DNA of 64,000 nucleotides from Prado023 sp963774745 (GCA_963774745.1 CAVZGE010000003.1:248001-312000); one strand, 5' to 3'; positions 24,657 to 33,051 are shown, counted from the first letter of the stretch. The notes: generated by a model from the letters alone, not told the origin. Made by a program: numbers and translations.

Positions 24657-25051
24657 GCCGCCTTGGTCTCCCAGAAGATCGCGGCGATCTCATCGATCTT
24701 GGCCAGCAGCTCGTCAGCCACGGCGACATCGTTGGTGCCCTTGGTGCCCCCCGCGCCGGCGAGCTTTGTCGCCTCGTTGAACAGGGTGTTCAGCTGCGGG
24801 TACTTCTCGAAGTGCGGGGCCTTGAAGTAGTCGGTCCAGAGCACCCAGAGGTGCTCCTTGACCATGTGGCTGCGCTCCTCCTTGATGGCCACTGCGCGGG
24901 CCTTGAAGTCCGGGTCGTCGGACGCGGCGAACTTGACCATGCAGGCCTTGACGGACTCGGCCTCGAGGCGCGCCTGGGCGGGGTCGTACACGCCGCAGGG
25001 CAGGTCGCAGTGGGCGTGGACGGTCGTGCGGGGGGCGAGGAAGGACAGCAT
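24653..25051 (-). CDS. sodN: nickel superoxide dismutase precursor
   Basis: A 132-residue precursor that dismutes superoxide with a mononuclear nickel site. After a 13-residue propeptide (MLSFLAPRTTVHA) the mature N-terminus HCDLPCGVYDPAQARLEAES provides all nickel ligands: His1, Cys2 and Cys6. The rest is the four-helix bundle, with KEERSHMVKEHLWVLWTDYF. AGGAGAAGAG supplies the ribosome site for ATG 25051. Its processing protease SodX is divergent across a 128-nt intergenic region. Confidence 0.97.
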   Translation of the reverse strand: MLSFLAPRTTVHAHCDLPCGVYDPAQARLEAESVKACMVKFAASDDPDFKARAVAIKEERSHMVKEHLWVLWTDYFKAPHFEKYPQLNTLFNEATKLAGAGGTKGTNDVAVADELLAKIDEIAAIFWETKAA

Positions 25052-25097
25052 CTCTTCTCCTGGCTGGTGCTCGGGTGCTCGATGGTGGTCCCGCCGC

Positions 25098-25153
25098 GAG
25101 GTGATGACGGTGCGGCCCCTTGCGGACCCACCTGCACCGTCGCCCATCACCTC
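25098..25153. repeat. inverted repeat in the sodN-sodX intergenic region
   Basis: GAGGTGATGACGGTGC (25098-25113) is matched by GCACCGT-cgcc-CATCACCTC (25134-25153). This is a 16-bp stem with a 4-nt bulge and a 20-nt loop. It lies 46 nt or more upstream of the sodN ATG and ends 27 nt before the sodX GTG. It may be an operator or a structured sodN leader. Confidence 0.5.
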
Positions 25154-25167
25154 ACGGGCGTGTGGTC

Positions 25168-25173
25168 CACACT
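25168..25173 (+). promoter_or_regulatory. -10 box CACACT of sodX
   Basis: CACACT, 6 nt before GTG 25180. The same hexamer stands before the SulP gene, and it favours this start over the in-frame GTG 25162. Confidence 0.4.
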
Positions 25174-25179
25174 ACGCCA

Positions 25180-25479
25180 GTGCATGGATTCTGCTACCTG
25201 GCTGTGGCCGGCCCCTCGATGGAACCGGCGCTGCACGATGGCGACTGGATCCTCGCCCGGCGCGACGGGCGGGCCGGGGTCGGATCGGTCGTGGTCCTCG
25301 AGCATCCGCAGCGCCCCGGGATGCTGATCGTCAAGCGGGTGCACCGGGTCGATGCCCAGGGCTACTGGGTGCTCGGCGACGCCCCGGACGACTCCACCGA
25401 CTCGCGCCATTTCGGCCTCGTCCCCCAGGTCGTCGGCCGAGTCGTCTGGCGAGTCCGCCCCTGGGGCCGCATCCGCTGA
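25180..25479 (+). CDS. sodX: nickel superoxide dismutase maturation protease
   Basis: A protein of about 99 residues of the S24/S26 (LexA/signal-peptidase-like) fold that trims the SodN propeptide to expose His1. The nucleophile Ser is in AVAGPSMEPALHDGDWILAR and the general-base Lys in MLIVKRVHRVDAQGYWVLGD. The C-terminus GLVPQVVGRVVWRVRPWG is typical of S26 proteins. No membrane anchor is present, as in other SodX proteins. GTG 25162 or TTG 25120 would lengthen the N-terminus. Confidence 0.9.
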   Translation: MHGFCYLAVAGPSMEPALHDGDWILARRDGRAGVGSVVVLEHPQRPGMLIVKRVHRVDAQGYWVLGDAPDDSTDSRHFGLVPQVVGRVVWRVRPWGRIR

Positions 25480-25558
25480 CCCCCCCGCCCGCCGATCCCC
25501 CGCCCCCGCCCGATCCGCCCCGCCTCAGTTGGTCCGCTATTGCGCGGCCCAGTCCGGG

Positions 25559-25602
25559 CTCCGTCCGGAATCCGGAGCATCAACGCTCCGAGATCCGGAC
25601 CG
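25559..25602 (+). repeat. 44-bp direct repeat, left copy
   Basis: This copy begins CTCCGTCCGGAATCCGGAGC and ends GAGATCCGGACCG. It is 40/44 identical to 26656-26699 on the other side of the DUF559 gene. Internal symmetry GTCCGGA...TCCGGAC and CGGAGC...GCTCCG lets it fold into a hairpin. Confidence 0.8.
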
Positions 25603-25612
25603 CGCCGATCCG

Positions 25613-25654
25613 CCCGACGCCCGACGCCCGACGCCCGACGCCCGACGCCCGACG
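25613..25654 (+). repeat. six perfect 7-nt tandem repeats
   Basis: CCCGACG is repeated six times without a mismatch, followed by the partial inverse TCGGACG. It lies between the left 44-bp repeat and the DUF559 gene, with no frame of interest across it. Confidence 0.9.
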
Positions 25655-25707
25655 TCGGACGTCCACAGATCCGCCGGCGGGGGTCGACGGGTGGGCGGCC
25701 GGAACGG

Positions 25708-25713
25708 CACGAT
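25708..25713 (+). promoter_or_regulatory. -10 box CACGAT of the DUF559 gene
   Basis: CACGAT, 6 nt before GTG 25720. The identical hexamer stands 7 nt before the patB GTG. Confidence 0.35.
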
Positions 25714-25719
25714 CCACCG

Positions 25720-26643
25720 GTGGACGGACGAGGTGTGCTGGCGCGGATCGCCGCGCCCGTCGGGCGCGAACTGCCCGACGCGGCGCTCAGCCAGGACGGG
25801 GTCTTCACAAGAGCCCAGGCGCGGGCAGCGGGATGGTCGGACAGCCGGCAGCGGCGGCTGGTTCGTGACGGGCTCTGGGTCAACGTCGCCGGCTCGGCGT
25901 TCCGGCACCGGGATGTGGAGGAGGGGCCCTGGCAGCGGGCTCGCGCAGTGGCACTCAGCGGCCGCGTCCCGAGCCACTCGACGGCCGCGGCCATCTGGGG
26001 CTATGCCGTCGACGGTGAGGCCTGCCACGGCATCGTCGAGCACGGCGGCGGCCCGTCGCGGCGCCTGCTGGACCATCGGCTGCGCCCACCCAGCTGCGAC
26101 CTGACCCAGGTCGGGGGCATGTCGATCACCTCCGAGTGGCGGACCCTCGGGGATCTCCTGTGCGACCAGGAGGTGGATGCCTCATTGGGCACCGTCACCG
26201 ACGGCCTTCGTCGGGGGCTGCTCGTCCCAGCGGACCTGGTCGATGTCGCACAGGCCGCTGTTGGTCGCCGGGGTGCACGGCGCGCGCGTCGGGTCGCGGT
26301 GACCTGCATGGGCAACCCGTGGTCGATCCTCGAGTGGCGCTTCCAGCAGATGGCGCGCGGGATCTCCGGCGGATGGCGGTTCAACGTGGACGTCCGCGAT
26401 GGCCGCGGCACGATCGGCCCGGTCGACGCCCTGCACGAGGGCTGCGGCCTCGTCATCGAGCTCGACGGCAAGCGGTTCCATGGGCCCGAGCGATTCCAGC
26501 GCGACCGCACCCGGGACCAGCGGCTGGTGGCGATGGGGTACGTCGTCCTGCGGTTCACCTGGGCCGACCTCGAGGAGCGCCCCACCGAGGTGCTGGCGAT
26601 CATCAGGCGAACGATGGCCCAACGCATGCGCCGAGTCGGATGA
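25720..26643 (+). CDS. AbiEi-like N-terminal domain fused to DUF559 (Vsr-like endonuclease fold)
   Basis: A 307-residue protein. The N-terminal region GVFTRAQARAAGWSDSRQRR with LVRDGLWVNV resembles the winged-helix start of AbiEi-type antitoxins. The C-terminal DUF559 domain has FNVDVRDGRGTIGPVDALHE, GLVIELDGKRFHGPERFQRD and RDQRLVAMGYVVLRFTWADL, matching the E/D-x-K core and terminal Trp of Vsr-like PD-(D/E)xK nucleases. No AbiEii toxin partner is adjacent. Such genes occur as many paralogues in actinobacterial genomes with unknown role. Flanking direct repeats suggest it moves or duplicates as a cassette. Confidence 0.78.
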   Translation: MDGRGVLARIAAPVGRELPDAALSQDGVFTRAQARAAGWSDSRQRRLVRDGLWVNVAGSAFRHRDVEEGPWQRARAVALSGRVPSHSTAAAIWGYAVDGEACHGIVEHGGGPSRRLLDHRLRPPSCDLTQVGGMSITSEWRTLGDLLCDQEVDASLGTVTDGLRRGLLVPADLVDVAQAAVGRRGARRARRVAVTCMGNPWSILEWRFQQMARGISGGWRFNVDVRDGRGTIGPVDALHEGCGLVIELDGKRFHGPERFQRDRTRDQRLVAMGYVVLRFTWADLEERPTEVLAIIRRTMAQRMRRVG

Positions 26644-26655
26644 GCCTGGGCTGCA

Positions 26656-26699
26656 CTCCGTCCGGATTCGCGAGCATCAGCGCTCCGAGATCCGGACCG
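26656..26699 (+). repeat. 44-bp direct repeat, right copy
   Basis: Begins CTCCGTCCGGATTCGCGAGC and ends GAGATCCGGACCG, 13 nt after the DUF559 stop. It differs from the left copy at four positions, and the outer GTCCGGAT/ATCCGGAC arms pair over 8 bp. Confidence 0.8.
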
Positions 26700-26712
26700 A
26701 TCCACGAATGGG

Positions 26713-26734
26713 CCGCGCGAAAGCGGACCGATCG
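26713..26734 (-). repeat. 22-nt element shared with 51226-51247
   Basis: CCGCGCGAAAGCGGACCGATCG on the plus strand is the exact reverse complement of a sequence about 24.5 kb away. A degraded relative (GGTCCGCTATTGCGCGG) lies at 25531-25547, left of the DUF559 gene. Confidence 0.75.
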
Positions 26735-26771
26735 AGGGGGGAGGACGGGAGGGCGTCAGGGCGGGAGCGCG

Positions 26772-27734
26772 TCAGGGGGTGAGGACGATCTTGCCGAACA
26801 GGTCGCCGGTGGCCACGTGGCGCAGGGCGTCGTCGGCGGCGGCCAGGGGGAGCTCGTGGTCGACCAGCGGACGGATGCCGGTCGCCGCGCACATCGCCAC
26901 GAGGCGCTGCAGCTCGTCGCGGGTCCCCATGGTGGAGCCGACCACGGACAGCTGGAGGAAGAAGATCCGTGACAGGTCGGCCGGGGGCTGCGACCCGGAG
27001 GTTGCCCCGGCGATGACGACCCGACCACCCGGCTTCAGCGAGCGCAGCGAGTGCGACCACGTGGCGGCGCCGACGGTCTCCATCACGACGTCGACCTTCT
27101 CCGGCAGCCGCGCGCCGGACGCGAACGCCTCGTGCGCCCCGAGCTCGACGGCCCGTGCCCCCTTCGACTCGTCCCGGGACGTCACCCACACCCGCATGCC
27201 CGCCTGGCGGGCGAGCACGATCAGGGCCGTGGACACCCCGCCACCGGCACCCTGGATCAGCACCGTCTGCCCGGGGGCCAGCCCGGATCGCGTGAACAGC
27301 ATCCGGTAGGCCGTCAGCCACGCGGTCGGCAGGCAGGCAGCCTCGGCCCACGTCAGCGCGGCGGGCTTCGGGATCAGGTTGCGCGCCGGCACGGCCACCC
27401 GCTCGGCGAACGTTCCCTGGTGCTTCTCCGAGAGCAGGGTGCGACCCGGGTCGATCGTCTCGTCGGCGTAGCCGCCATCGGTGATGACCCCGTGCACGAT
27501 GACCTCGTTGCCGTCCGGGTCCACCCCGGCGGCGTCGCAGCCGAGGATCATCGGCAGGCGCTCGGCGCGGAGCCCGACGCCCTTGAGGGTCCACAGGTCG
27601 TGGTGGTTGACGCTGGTCGCCCGCACCTCGACGACCACCCACCCGTCCGGGACGACTGGCTCCGGGTGGTCCCCGAGCCGCAGCCCGCTCAGCGGATCCT
27701 CTGGGCTGAATGCGACAGCACTGGCGGCGAACAT
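26772..27734 (-). CDS. zinc-independent alcohol dehydrogenase / quinone oxidoreductase family protein
   Basis: A 320-residue medium-chain dehydrogenase/reductase. The N-terminal GroES-like domain has VRATSVNHHDLWTLKGVG and ILGCDAAGVDPDGNEV. The Rossmann motif is VLIQGAGGGVSTALIVLARQ. The catalytic and structural zinc cysteines of true alcohol dehydrogenases are absent, which places it with NADPH-quinone or enone reductases. The substrate is unknown. CAGGAT lies 7 nt before ATG 27734; the longer open frame runs into the divergent kgd region and has no family features. Confidence 0.85.
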   Translation of the reverse strand: MFAASAVAFSPEDPLSGLRLGDHPEPVVPDGWVVVEVRATSVNHHDLWTLKGVGLRAERLPMILGCDAAGVDPDGNEVIVHGVITDGGYADETIDPGRTLLSEKHQGTFAERVAVPARNLIPKPAALTWAEAACLPTAWLTAYRMLFTRSGLAPGQTVLIQGAGGGVSTALIVLARQAGMRVWVTSRDESKGARAVELGAHEAFASGARLPEKVDVVMETVGAATWSHSLRSLKPGGRVVIAGATSGSQPPADLSRIFFLQLSVVGSTMGTRDELQRLVAMCAATGIRPLVDHELPLAAADDALRHVATGDLFGKIVLTP

Positions 27735-27741
27735 GGCCCCG

Positions 27742-27747
27742 ATCCTG
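27742..27747 (-). promoter_or_regulatory. -10 box CAGGAT of the dehydrogenase gene
   Basis: CAGGAT then cggggcc (7 nt) and ATG 27734, decisive for the start. Confidence 0.4.
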
Positions 27748-27850
27748 CCAGAGACGCCCCCGGGCTCGGGGAGTAGCCTTGAGCGGTGCGCGGGGGCCGG
27801 CGTGACCCGGCCGCCCGGTGGTGTCCCCGATCGTCGAGAGGTAGCTGGAC

Positions 27851-30800
27851 GTGGCCAATGATGCGGGTTCCCGGATGGTGGCGTTCGGGACCAATGAGTG
27901 GCTCGTCGACGAGATCTACCAGCAGTACCTGAGGGATCCCCAGAGCGTCGACCGGGCGTGGTGGGACTTCTTCGCCGACTACCGGCCGGGCGAGTCCTCC
28001 ACCCTGCCGGGACCGACGGCGGGCACTGTCCCCGACGCTGACGCCGCGGCCGCGGGACGCCCGATCGGTGCCCCGCTGATGGTCGTGGATGCCCCGATCC
28101 AGAGGCCCTCGCCGACGACGGAGCCGGCACCGGTGGCGCCGACGGCCCAGCCGGCTGGCACACCCGCTCGGCACGTCGTGGTCCCCGAGCTCGAGCACAC
28201 CATCCCGGCCTACGAGATCGAGGCCCCAGCGTCGGCGATGAACCAGGTTGCCCCCCAGGTCGGGCTGTCCTCGATCCCGACCGGCCCCACGGGCGCGGAC
28301 GCGGTCGATCCGGCCCCACGGGTCCTGCGCGGCCCCTCGGCCCGGGTCGTGGTCAACATGGAGGCCAGCCTCGAGGTCCCGACGGCGACGTCGGTCCGGG
28401 TGCTGCCGGCCAAGCTGCTCATCGACAACCGCCACATCATCAACAACCAGCTCGCGCGCGGCCGCGGTGGCAAGGTCTCGTTCACGCACCTGATCGGCTA
28501 TGCCGTCGTGCGGGCGCTGGCTGACATGCCGGAGATGAACGTCGGCTTCACCCGGGTCGACGGCAAGCCGGCGGTGATCGCGCACCCGGCGGTGAACCTC
28601 GGCCTGGCGATCGACCTGGCGAAGCCGGACGGGACGCGACAGCTGCTCGTGCCGTGCATCAAGGGCGCTGAGCAGGTGGACTTCGCGGCGTTCTGGGCGA
28701 CCTATGAGGAGCTGGTCCGCAAGGCCCGCACCGGGGCGCTGACCGCCGACGACTTCGCCGGGACCACGGCCACCCTGACCAACCCCGGCACGATCGGAAC
28801 CGTCAGCTCGGTGCCCCGACTGATGTCCGGGCAGGGCCTGATCGTGGGCGTCGGGTCCCTGGACTACCCGGCAGAGTGGCAGGGTGCCGCGGAGGAGACC
28901 CTGGCCCGGGCGGGGGTGAGCAAGATCCTGTCCCTGACCTCCACCTACGACCACCGGATCATCCAGGGGGCCCAGTCGGGGGACTTCCTGCGCCGCGTCC
29001 ACCAGCTGCTGCTCGGCGAGAACGACTTCTACGACGACATCTTCACCTCGCTGCGGATCCCGTACGAGCCGATCCGCTGGGCGACGGACATCGCGACCAG
29101 CCACGACTCGGACCTGAACAAGACCGCGCGCGTGCAGGAGCTGATCCACGCCTACCGCGTGCGCGGGCACCTGATGGCCGACATCGACCCGCTGGACTAC
29201 AAGCAGCGCAAGCACCCGGACCTCGATGTCGCCGCCCATGGCCTGACGCTGTGGGACCTCGACCGCGAGTTCGCGGTCGCGGGGTTCGCCGGCGAGCAGT
29301 TCATGACCCTGCGCGACGTCCTCAAGGTCCTTCGTGACGCCTACTGCCGCACCGTGGGCATCGAGTACATGCACATGCAGGACCCGGAGCAGCGCCACTG
29401 GATCCAGAAGCGGATCGAGACGGCACCGGACAAGCCGGAGCGCACCGAGCAGCTGCGGATCCTGCGCACGCTGAACGCCGCCGAGGCGTTCGAGACGTTC
29501 CTGCAGACCAAGTACGTCGGGCAGAAGCGCTTCTCCCTGGAGGGCGGCGAGTCGGTCATCCCGCTCGTGGACGCAGTGCTGTCCGCCGCTGCGCGTGACG
29601 GCCTCGACGAGGTCTGCATGGGGATGCCCCACCGCGGGCGGCTGAACATGCTGGCCAACATCGCCGGCAAGTCCTACTCGCGGATCTTCAACGAGTTCGA
29701 GGGCAACTACGGCGTCGAGAGCGTCCAGGGCTCCGGCGACGTGAAGTACCACCTCGGAACCGAGGGCACCTTCACGGCGGAGGACGGGTCGGAGGTCAAG
29801 GTGTACCTCGCGGCCAACCCGAGCCACCTCGAGGCCGTCAACCCGGTTCTCGAGGGGATCGTGCGGGCCAAGCAGGACCAGAACGACCCGGAGCGCAAGT
29901 ACGCCGTGCTGCCGCTCCTGATGCACGGCGACGCAGCATTCGCCGGCCAGGGCGTCGTTGCCGAGACGTTGAACCTCAGCCAGCTGCAGGGGTACCGAAC
30001 GGGCGGCACGATCCACGTGATCGTGAACAACCAGGTGGGGTTCACCACGTCGCCGAAGTACAGCCGGTCCACGGTGTACTGCACCGATGTCGCGCGCATG
30101 ATCCAGGCGCCGATCTTCCACGTGAACGGCGACGATCCCGAGGCCGTCGTGCGCGTGGCGCGCATGGCCTACGAGTTCCGCCAGGAGTTCGCCAAGGACG
30201 TCGTGATCGACATGATCTGCTACCGGCGCCGCGGCCACAACGAGGCCGACGACCCGTCGCTGACCCAGCCGACGATGTACGCGGTCATCGATGCCAAGCG
30301 CTCGGTCCGCAAGCTGTACACCGAGGGGCTCATCGGCCGGGGCGACATCAGCGTCGAGGAGGCCGAGGAGGCGCTGCGCGACTTCCAGGAGCGCCTCGAG
30401 CGGGTCTTCCAGGAGACCCGCAGCGCCGGTGACGAGCAGTTCAACGCGAACTCCGCCGAGGTGATCTCCACCGGGCGCAAGGAGCTCACGCCGCAGACCC
30501 CCGCGTGGGACGTCGACACCTCGATCAGCCAGGAGGTCGTCGACCTCGTCGTGCGCAGCCAGATCGACCTGCCCGAGGGCTTCGTCGCCCACCCACGGCT
30601 GGTCCCGCAGCTGCGCCGCAGGGCCGAGATGGTGGCCACGGACTCGATCGACTGGGGGATGGGTGAGGCCCTGGCGATCGGCTCCCTGGTCAACGAGGGC
30701 AAGTGGGTGCGCCTGGCTGGGCAGGACTCCCGGCGGGGCACGTTCGGGCACCGGCACGCGGTCATCGTCGACGCCCGCACCGGGTGGCAGTACAAGCCGC

Positions 30801-31675
30801 TCAAGCAGTGCTACAACCACGGCGGGAAGCTGTTCGTCTACGACTCGCTGCTCAGCGAGTTCGCCGCGATGGGCTTCGAGTACGGGTACAGCGTGGCCCG
30901 CCCCGACGCGCTGGTCATGTGGGAGGCCCAGTTCGGCGACTTCGTCAACGGCGCGCAGACGATCACCGACGAGTTCCTGACCTCCGCCGAGCAGAAGTGG
31001 GCGCAGCGCTCGTCGCTGGTCCTGCTGCTGCCCCATGGGTACGAGGGCCAGGGTCCGGACCACTCCTCGGCACGGATCGAGCGGTTCCTGGCGATGTGCG
31101 CCCAGGACAACATGACGGTCGCCCAGCCGACGACGCCTGCGTCGTACTTCCACCTCCTGCGCTGGCAGGTGCATTCGCGGCTGACCCGTCCGATGGTCGT
31201 GTTCACCCCGAAGTCGCTGCTGCGCGCCAAGGCGTCCACCTCGCTCACGCGGGACTTCACCGAGGGTTACTTCCGGGCCGTCCTCGACGACCGGGGGATC
31301 AACCAGCAGCGCATCGATCCGGCGGCGATCCGCCGCGTCCTGCTCTGCTCGGGCAAGATCGGCTACGACCTGATGGCCGAGCGGGACAAGCGCGAGCGCA
31401 CCGATGTGGCCGTGCTCCGGATGGAGCGGATGTACCCGCTGCCGCATCGCACGCTGGTCGAGATGCTCGCCCGATTCGGCGACGCCGAGATCGTGTGGGT
31501 GCAGGACGAGCCGGAGAACATGGGGCCCTGGCCGTTCATGAACCAGCACCTGCCGGCGGCCATCCTGCGCACGGTGCGCGGTGTCACCCGGGTCGCGAGC
31601 TCGTCGCCGTCGGTGGGGTCGTTGCACCGCCACGAGGAGGAGCAGCGTGCGCTGATGGACCGGGCCTTCGAGTAG
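27851..31675 (+). CDS. kgd: multifunctional 2-oxoglutarate dehydrogenase E1/E2 (Kgd, SucA-type fusion)
   Basis: A 1274-residue actinobacterial fusion at the 2-oxoglutarate node of the TCA cycle. The N-terminus FGTNEWLVDEIYQQYLRDP is the E1 interaction segment, followed by a Pro/Ala-rich linker. An E2 acyltransferase core without a lipoyl domain comes next (LIDNRHIINNQLARGRGGKV and TYDHRIIQGAQSGDFL, with the catalytic His). The ThDP-dependent E1 has GMPHRGRLNMLANIAGKSYS, HGDAAFAGQGVVAETLNLSQ and INQQ-type C-terminal regions. GTG 27851 follows GAGAGG. DUF6104 follows, as in other actinobacteria. A GarA/FHA partner is not in the window. Confidence 0.96.
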   Translation: MANDAGSRMVAFGTNEWLVDEIYQQYLRDPQSVDRAWWDFFADYRPGESSTLPGPTAGTVPDADAAAAGRPIGAPLMVVDAPIQRPSPTTEPAPVAPTAQPAGTPARHVVVPELEHTIPAYEIEAPASAMNQVAPQVGLSSIPTGPTGADAVDPAPRVLRGPSARVVVNMEASLEVPTATSVRVLPAKLLIDNRHIINNQLARGRGGKVSFTHLIGYAVVRALADMPEMNVGFTRVDGKPAVIAHPAVNLGLAIDLAKPDGTRQLLVPCIKGAEQVDFAAFWATYEELVRKARTGALTADDFAGTTATLTNPGTIGTVSSVPRLMSGQGLIVGVGSLDYPAEWQGAAEETLARAGVSKILSLTSTYDHRIIQGAQSGDFLRRVHQLLLGENDFYDDIFTSLRIPYEPIRWATDIATSHDSDLNKTARVQELIHAYRVRGHLMADIDPLDYKQRKHPDLDVAAHGLTLWDLDREFAVAGFAGEQFMTLRDVLKVLRDAYCRTVGIEYMHMQDPEQRHWIQKRIETAPDKPERTEQLRILRTLNAAEAFETFLQTKYVGQKRFSLEGGESVIPLVDAVLSAAARDGLDEVCMGMPHRGRLNMLANIAGKSYSRIFNEFEGNYGVESVQGSGDVKYHLGTEGTFTAEDGSEVKVYLAANPSHLEAVNPVLEGIVRAKQDQNDPERKYAVLPLLMHGDAAFAGQGVVAETLNLSQLQGYRTGGTIHVIVNNQVGFTTSPKYSRSTVYCTDVARMIQAPIFHVNGDDPEAVVRVARMAYEFRQEFAKDVVIDMICYRRRGHNEADDPSLTQPTMYAVIDAKRSVRKLYTEGLIGRGDISVEEAEEALRDFQERLERVFQETRSAGDEQFNANSAEVISTGRKELTPQTPAWDVDTSISQEVVDLVVRSQIDLPEGFVAHPRLVPQLRRRAEMVATDSIDWGMGEALAIGSLVNEGKWVRLAGQDSRRGTFGHRHAVIVDARTGWQYKPLKQCYNHGGKLFVYDSLLSEFAAMGFEYGYSVARPDALVMWEAQFGDFVNGAQTITDEFLTSAEQKWAQRSSLVLLLPHGYEGQGPDHSSARIERFLAMCAQDNMTVAQPTTPASYFHLLRWQVHSRLTRPMVVFTPKSLLRAKASTSLTRDFTEGYFRAVLDDRGINQQRIDPAAIRRVLLCSGKIGYDLMAERDKRERTDVAVLRMERMYPLPHRTLVEMLARFGDAEIVWVQDEPENMGPWPFMNQHLPAAILRTVRGVTRVASSSPSVGSLHRHEEEQRALMDRAFE

Positions 31676-31683
31676 GGGCGGGG

Positions 31684-31857
31684 ATGTACGACACCGATCG
31701 CGGCATCGAGGAGCTGGTCAGGCGCCGCGGCGACGAGGAGGTCACCCTCGAGTGGCTGGCCGGGCAGCTGGTGACGTTCGTCGACCTGAATCCTGAGTTC
31801 GAGGTGCCGGTCGAGCGTCTGGCCAGCTGGCTGGCTCGCGGCGACGACGACGAGTGA
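31684..31857 (+). CDS. DUF6104 small protein
   Basis: A 57-residue acidic protein starting MYDTDRGIEELVRRRGDEEV, with VDLNPEFEVPVERLASWLAR and an Asp-rich end. It begins 8 nt after the kgd stop with a G-rich ribosome site (GGGGCGGGG). The same small gene commonly follows kgd in actinobacteria (family number from memory), suggesting a role tied to that enzyme or co-transcription by history. No function is known. Confidence 0.8.
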   Translation: MYDTDRGIEELVRRRGDEEVTLEWLAGQLVTFVDLNPEFEVPVERLASWLARGDDDE

Positions 31858-31905
31858 CGGCACCGCACGGGGCCTCCGCGGCACTGCTGTGGTACCAGCG
31901 CAGGA

Positions 31906-33045
31906 TCAGCCGGCAGCGGCTCGGGCGGCCCCCTCAGCCAGCCCGGCCAGGCAGTCGGCGACGAGCGTGCCGAGGGTCTTGAGGTGGTAGCCGCCCTCCT
32001 GGACGGCGACGGTCGGCCGACCCAGGCTGCCGAGGAGGATCCCGGCAGCACGCATGGCGTCGCGCGTGACCCGCAGCGGGCTCTCGGGGTCGTCGATGGC
32101 CGCGTCCACGCCCAGGGACACCACGAGCGCATCAGCGCCGAACGTACGGGCATCGGCCACGAGCTGCTCGACAGCGGTCAGCCAGCGGTCGTCGCCGGCG
32201 CGGGGCGGCAGGGGGATGTTGTGGTTGGCCCCTGATCCCGATCCCCGGCCCGTCTCGTCGGCGAACCCCATGAAGTGCGGGAACCAGCCAGCGCCGGGAT
32301 CCACGTGCACGGAGCCGTAGTACACGTCGCCGCGGTTGTAGAAGATCGCCTGGGTCCCGTTCCCGTGGTGGGCGTCGATGTCGATGACGGCCACTCGCCG
32401 CGCCCCTCGCGACCGCAGGCTGTCTGCGGCGATGGCCGCGTTGTTCAGGTAGCACGACCCGCCGAACGCCGCCCGGGCGGCGTGGTGGCCGGGTGGGCGG
32501 CACAGGGCGTAGGCCATCGGGGCGGCCCCCAGCGCCGCACCGCGCTCCACCCACGCCGCGGTCGCCACGAGGTCGACTGCAGTCAGCGCGGCTCCCGCTG
32601 CGGCTTCAACCGCGTCCCAGGTGCCCGGGCCGATCAGCGTCATGGTGTCGTAGCAGTACTGCCCAGCGCGGGCGTGCGCCGCCGTCGGGCGCCGCACCGG
32701 CAGCCCACCGAGCATGGCCTCGGTCGGGAAGACGTAGGGCACGACGCGGTCCTGGCCGGGGTCGGTCGGGTACCCGCCGACGACCCAGGCGTCATGGATG
32801 GTGCGCAGGTGCTCGATCAGCCCGGGGGAGTGCACGGCCAGCAGCGCCTCGGGGTCGGGGTCGCTGGCCGTGACCTCCGGGTGCCCCGCTCGGATCAGCG
32901 CCTCGCGGATCACGTTCACCCGCTCCACCACCTCGGTGCCGGGGGTCCGCACACCCAGCCAGATCTCGGCCGACGGGATGTGCCGACGGGTCCGGGGATG
33001 CCAGACGAAGGGGATCGGGGCCGCCGCCGGCAGGGGATGTGCCAC
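31906..33045 (-). CDS. histone deacetylase family amidohydrolase (class II / acetylpolyamine type)
   Basis: A 379-residue zinc amidohydrolase. The active-site motifs are intact: CRPPGHHAARAAFGGSCYLN with the catalytic His pair, VAVIDIDAHHGNGTQAIFYN with zinc-binding Asp and His, and VVSLGVDAAIDDPESPLRVT with the distal Asp. Family members deacetylate acetyl-polyamines, acetyl-lysine proteins or acetylated small molecules. The GSGSGANHNIPLPPRAGD loop and size resemble class II-like bacterial enzymes. GTG 33045 is preceded by CAGGAT at 6 nt. The longer open frame to 33111 overlaps the divergent promoter. Confidence 0.9.
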   Translation of the reverse strand: MAHPLPAAAPIPFVWHPRTRRHIPSAEIWLGVRTPGTEVVERVNVIREALIRAGHPEVTASDPDPEALLAVHSPGLIEHLRTIHDAWVVGGYPTDPGQDRVVPYVFPTEAMLGGLPVRRPTAAHARAGQYCYDTMTLIGPGTWDAVEAAAGAALTAVDLVATAAWVERGAALGAAPMAYALCRPPGHHAARAAFGGSCYLNNAAIAADSLRSRGARRVAVIDIDAHHGNGTQAIFYNRGDVYYGSVHVDPGAGWFPHFMGFADETGRGSGSGANHNIPLPPRAGDDRWLTAVEQLVADARTFGADALVVSLGVDAAIDDPESPLRVTRDAMRAAGILLGSLGRPTVAVQEGGYHLKTLGTLVADCLAGLAEGAARAAAG

Positions 33046-33051
33046 GGGTGC

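Noticed and set aside
25613..25654. Tandem repeats as a CRISPR array
   Set aside because: The units are 7 nt with no spacers and there are no cas genes.
27689..31633. A 1,314-codon open frame on the minus strand opposite kgd
   Set aside because: Its sequence is low-complexity (His/Gly/Arg/Val-rich) with no domain, and kgd on the plus strand has complete motifs over the same bases. Antisense frames stay open at this GC content.
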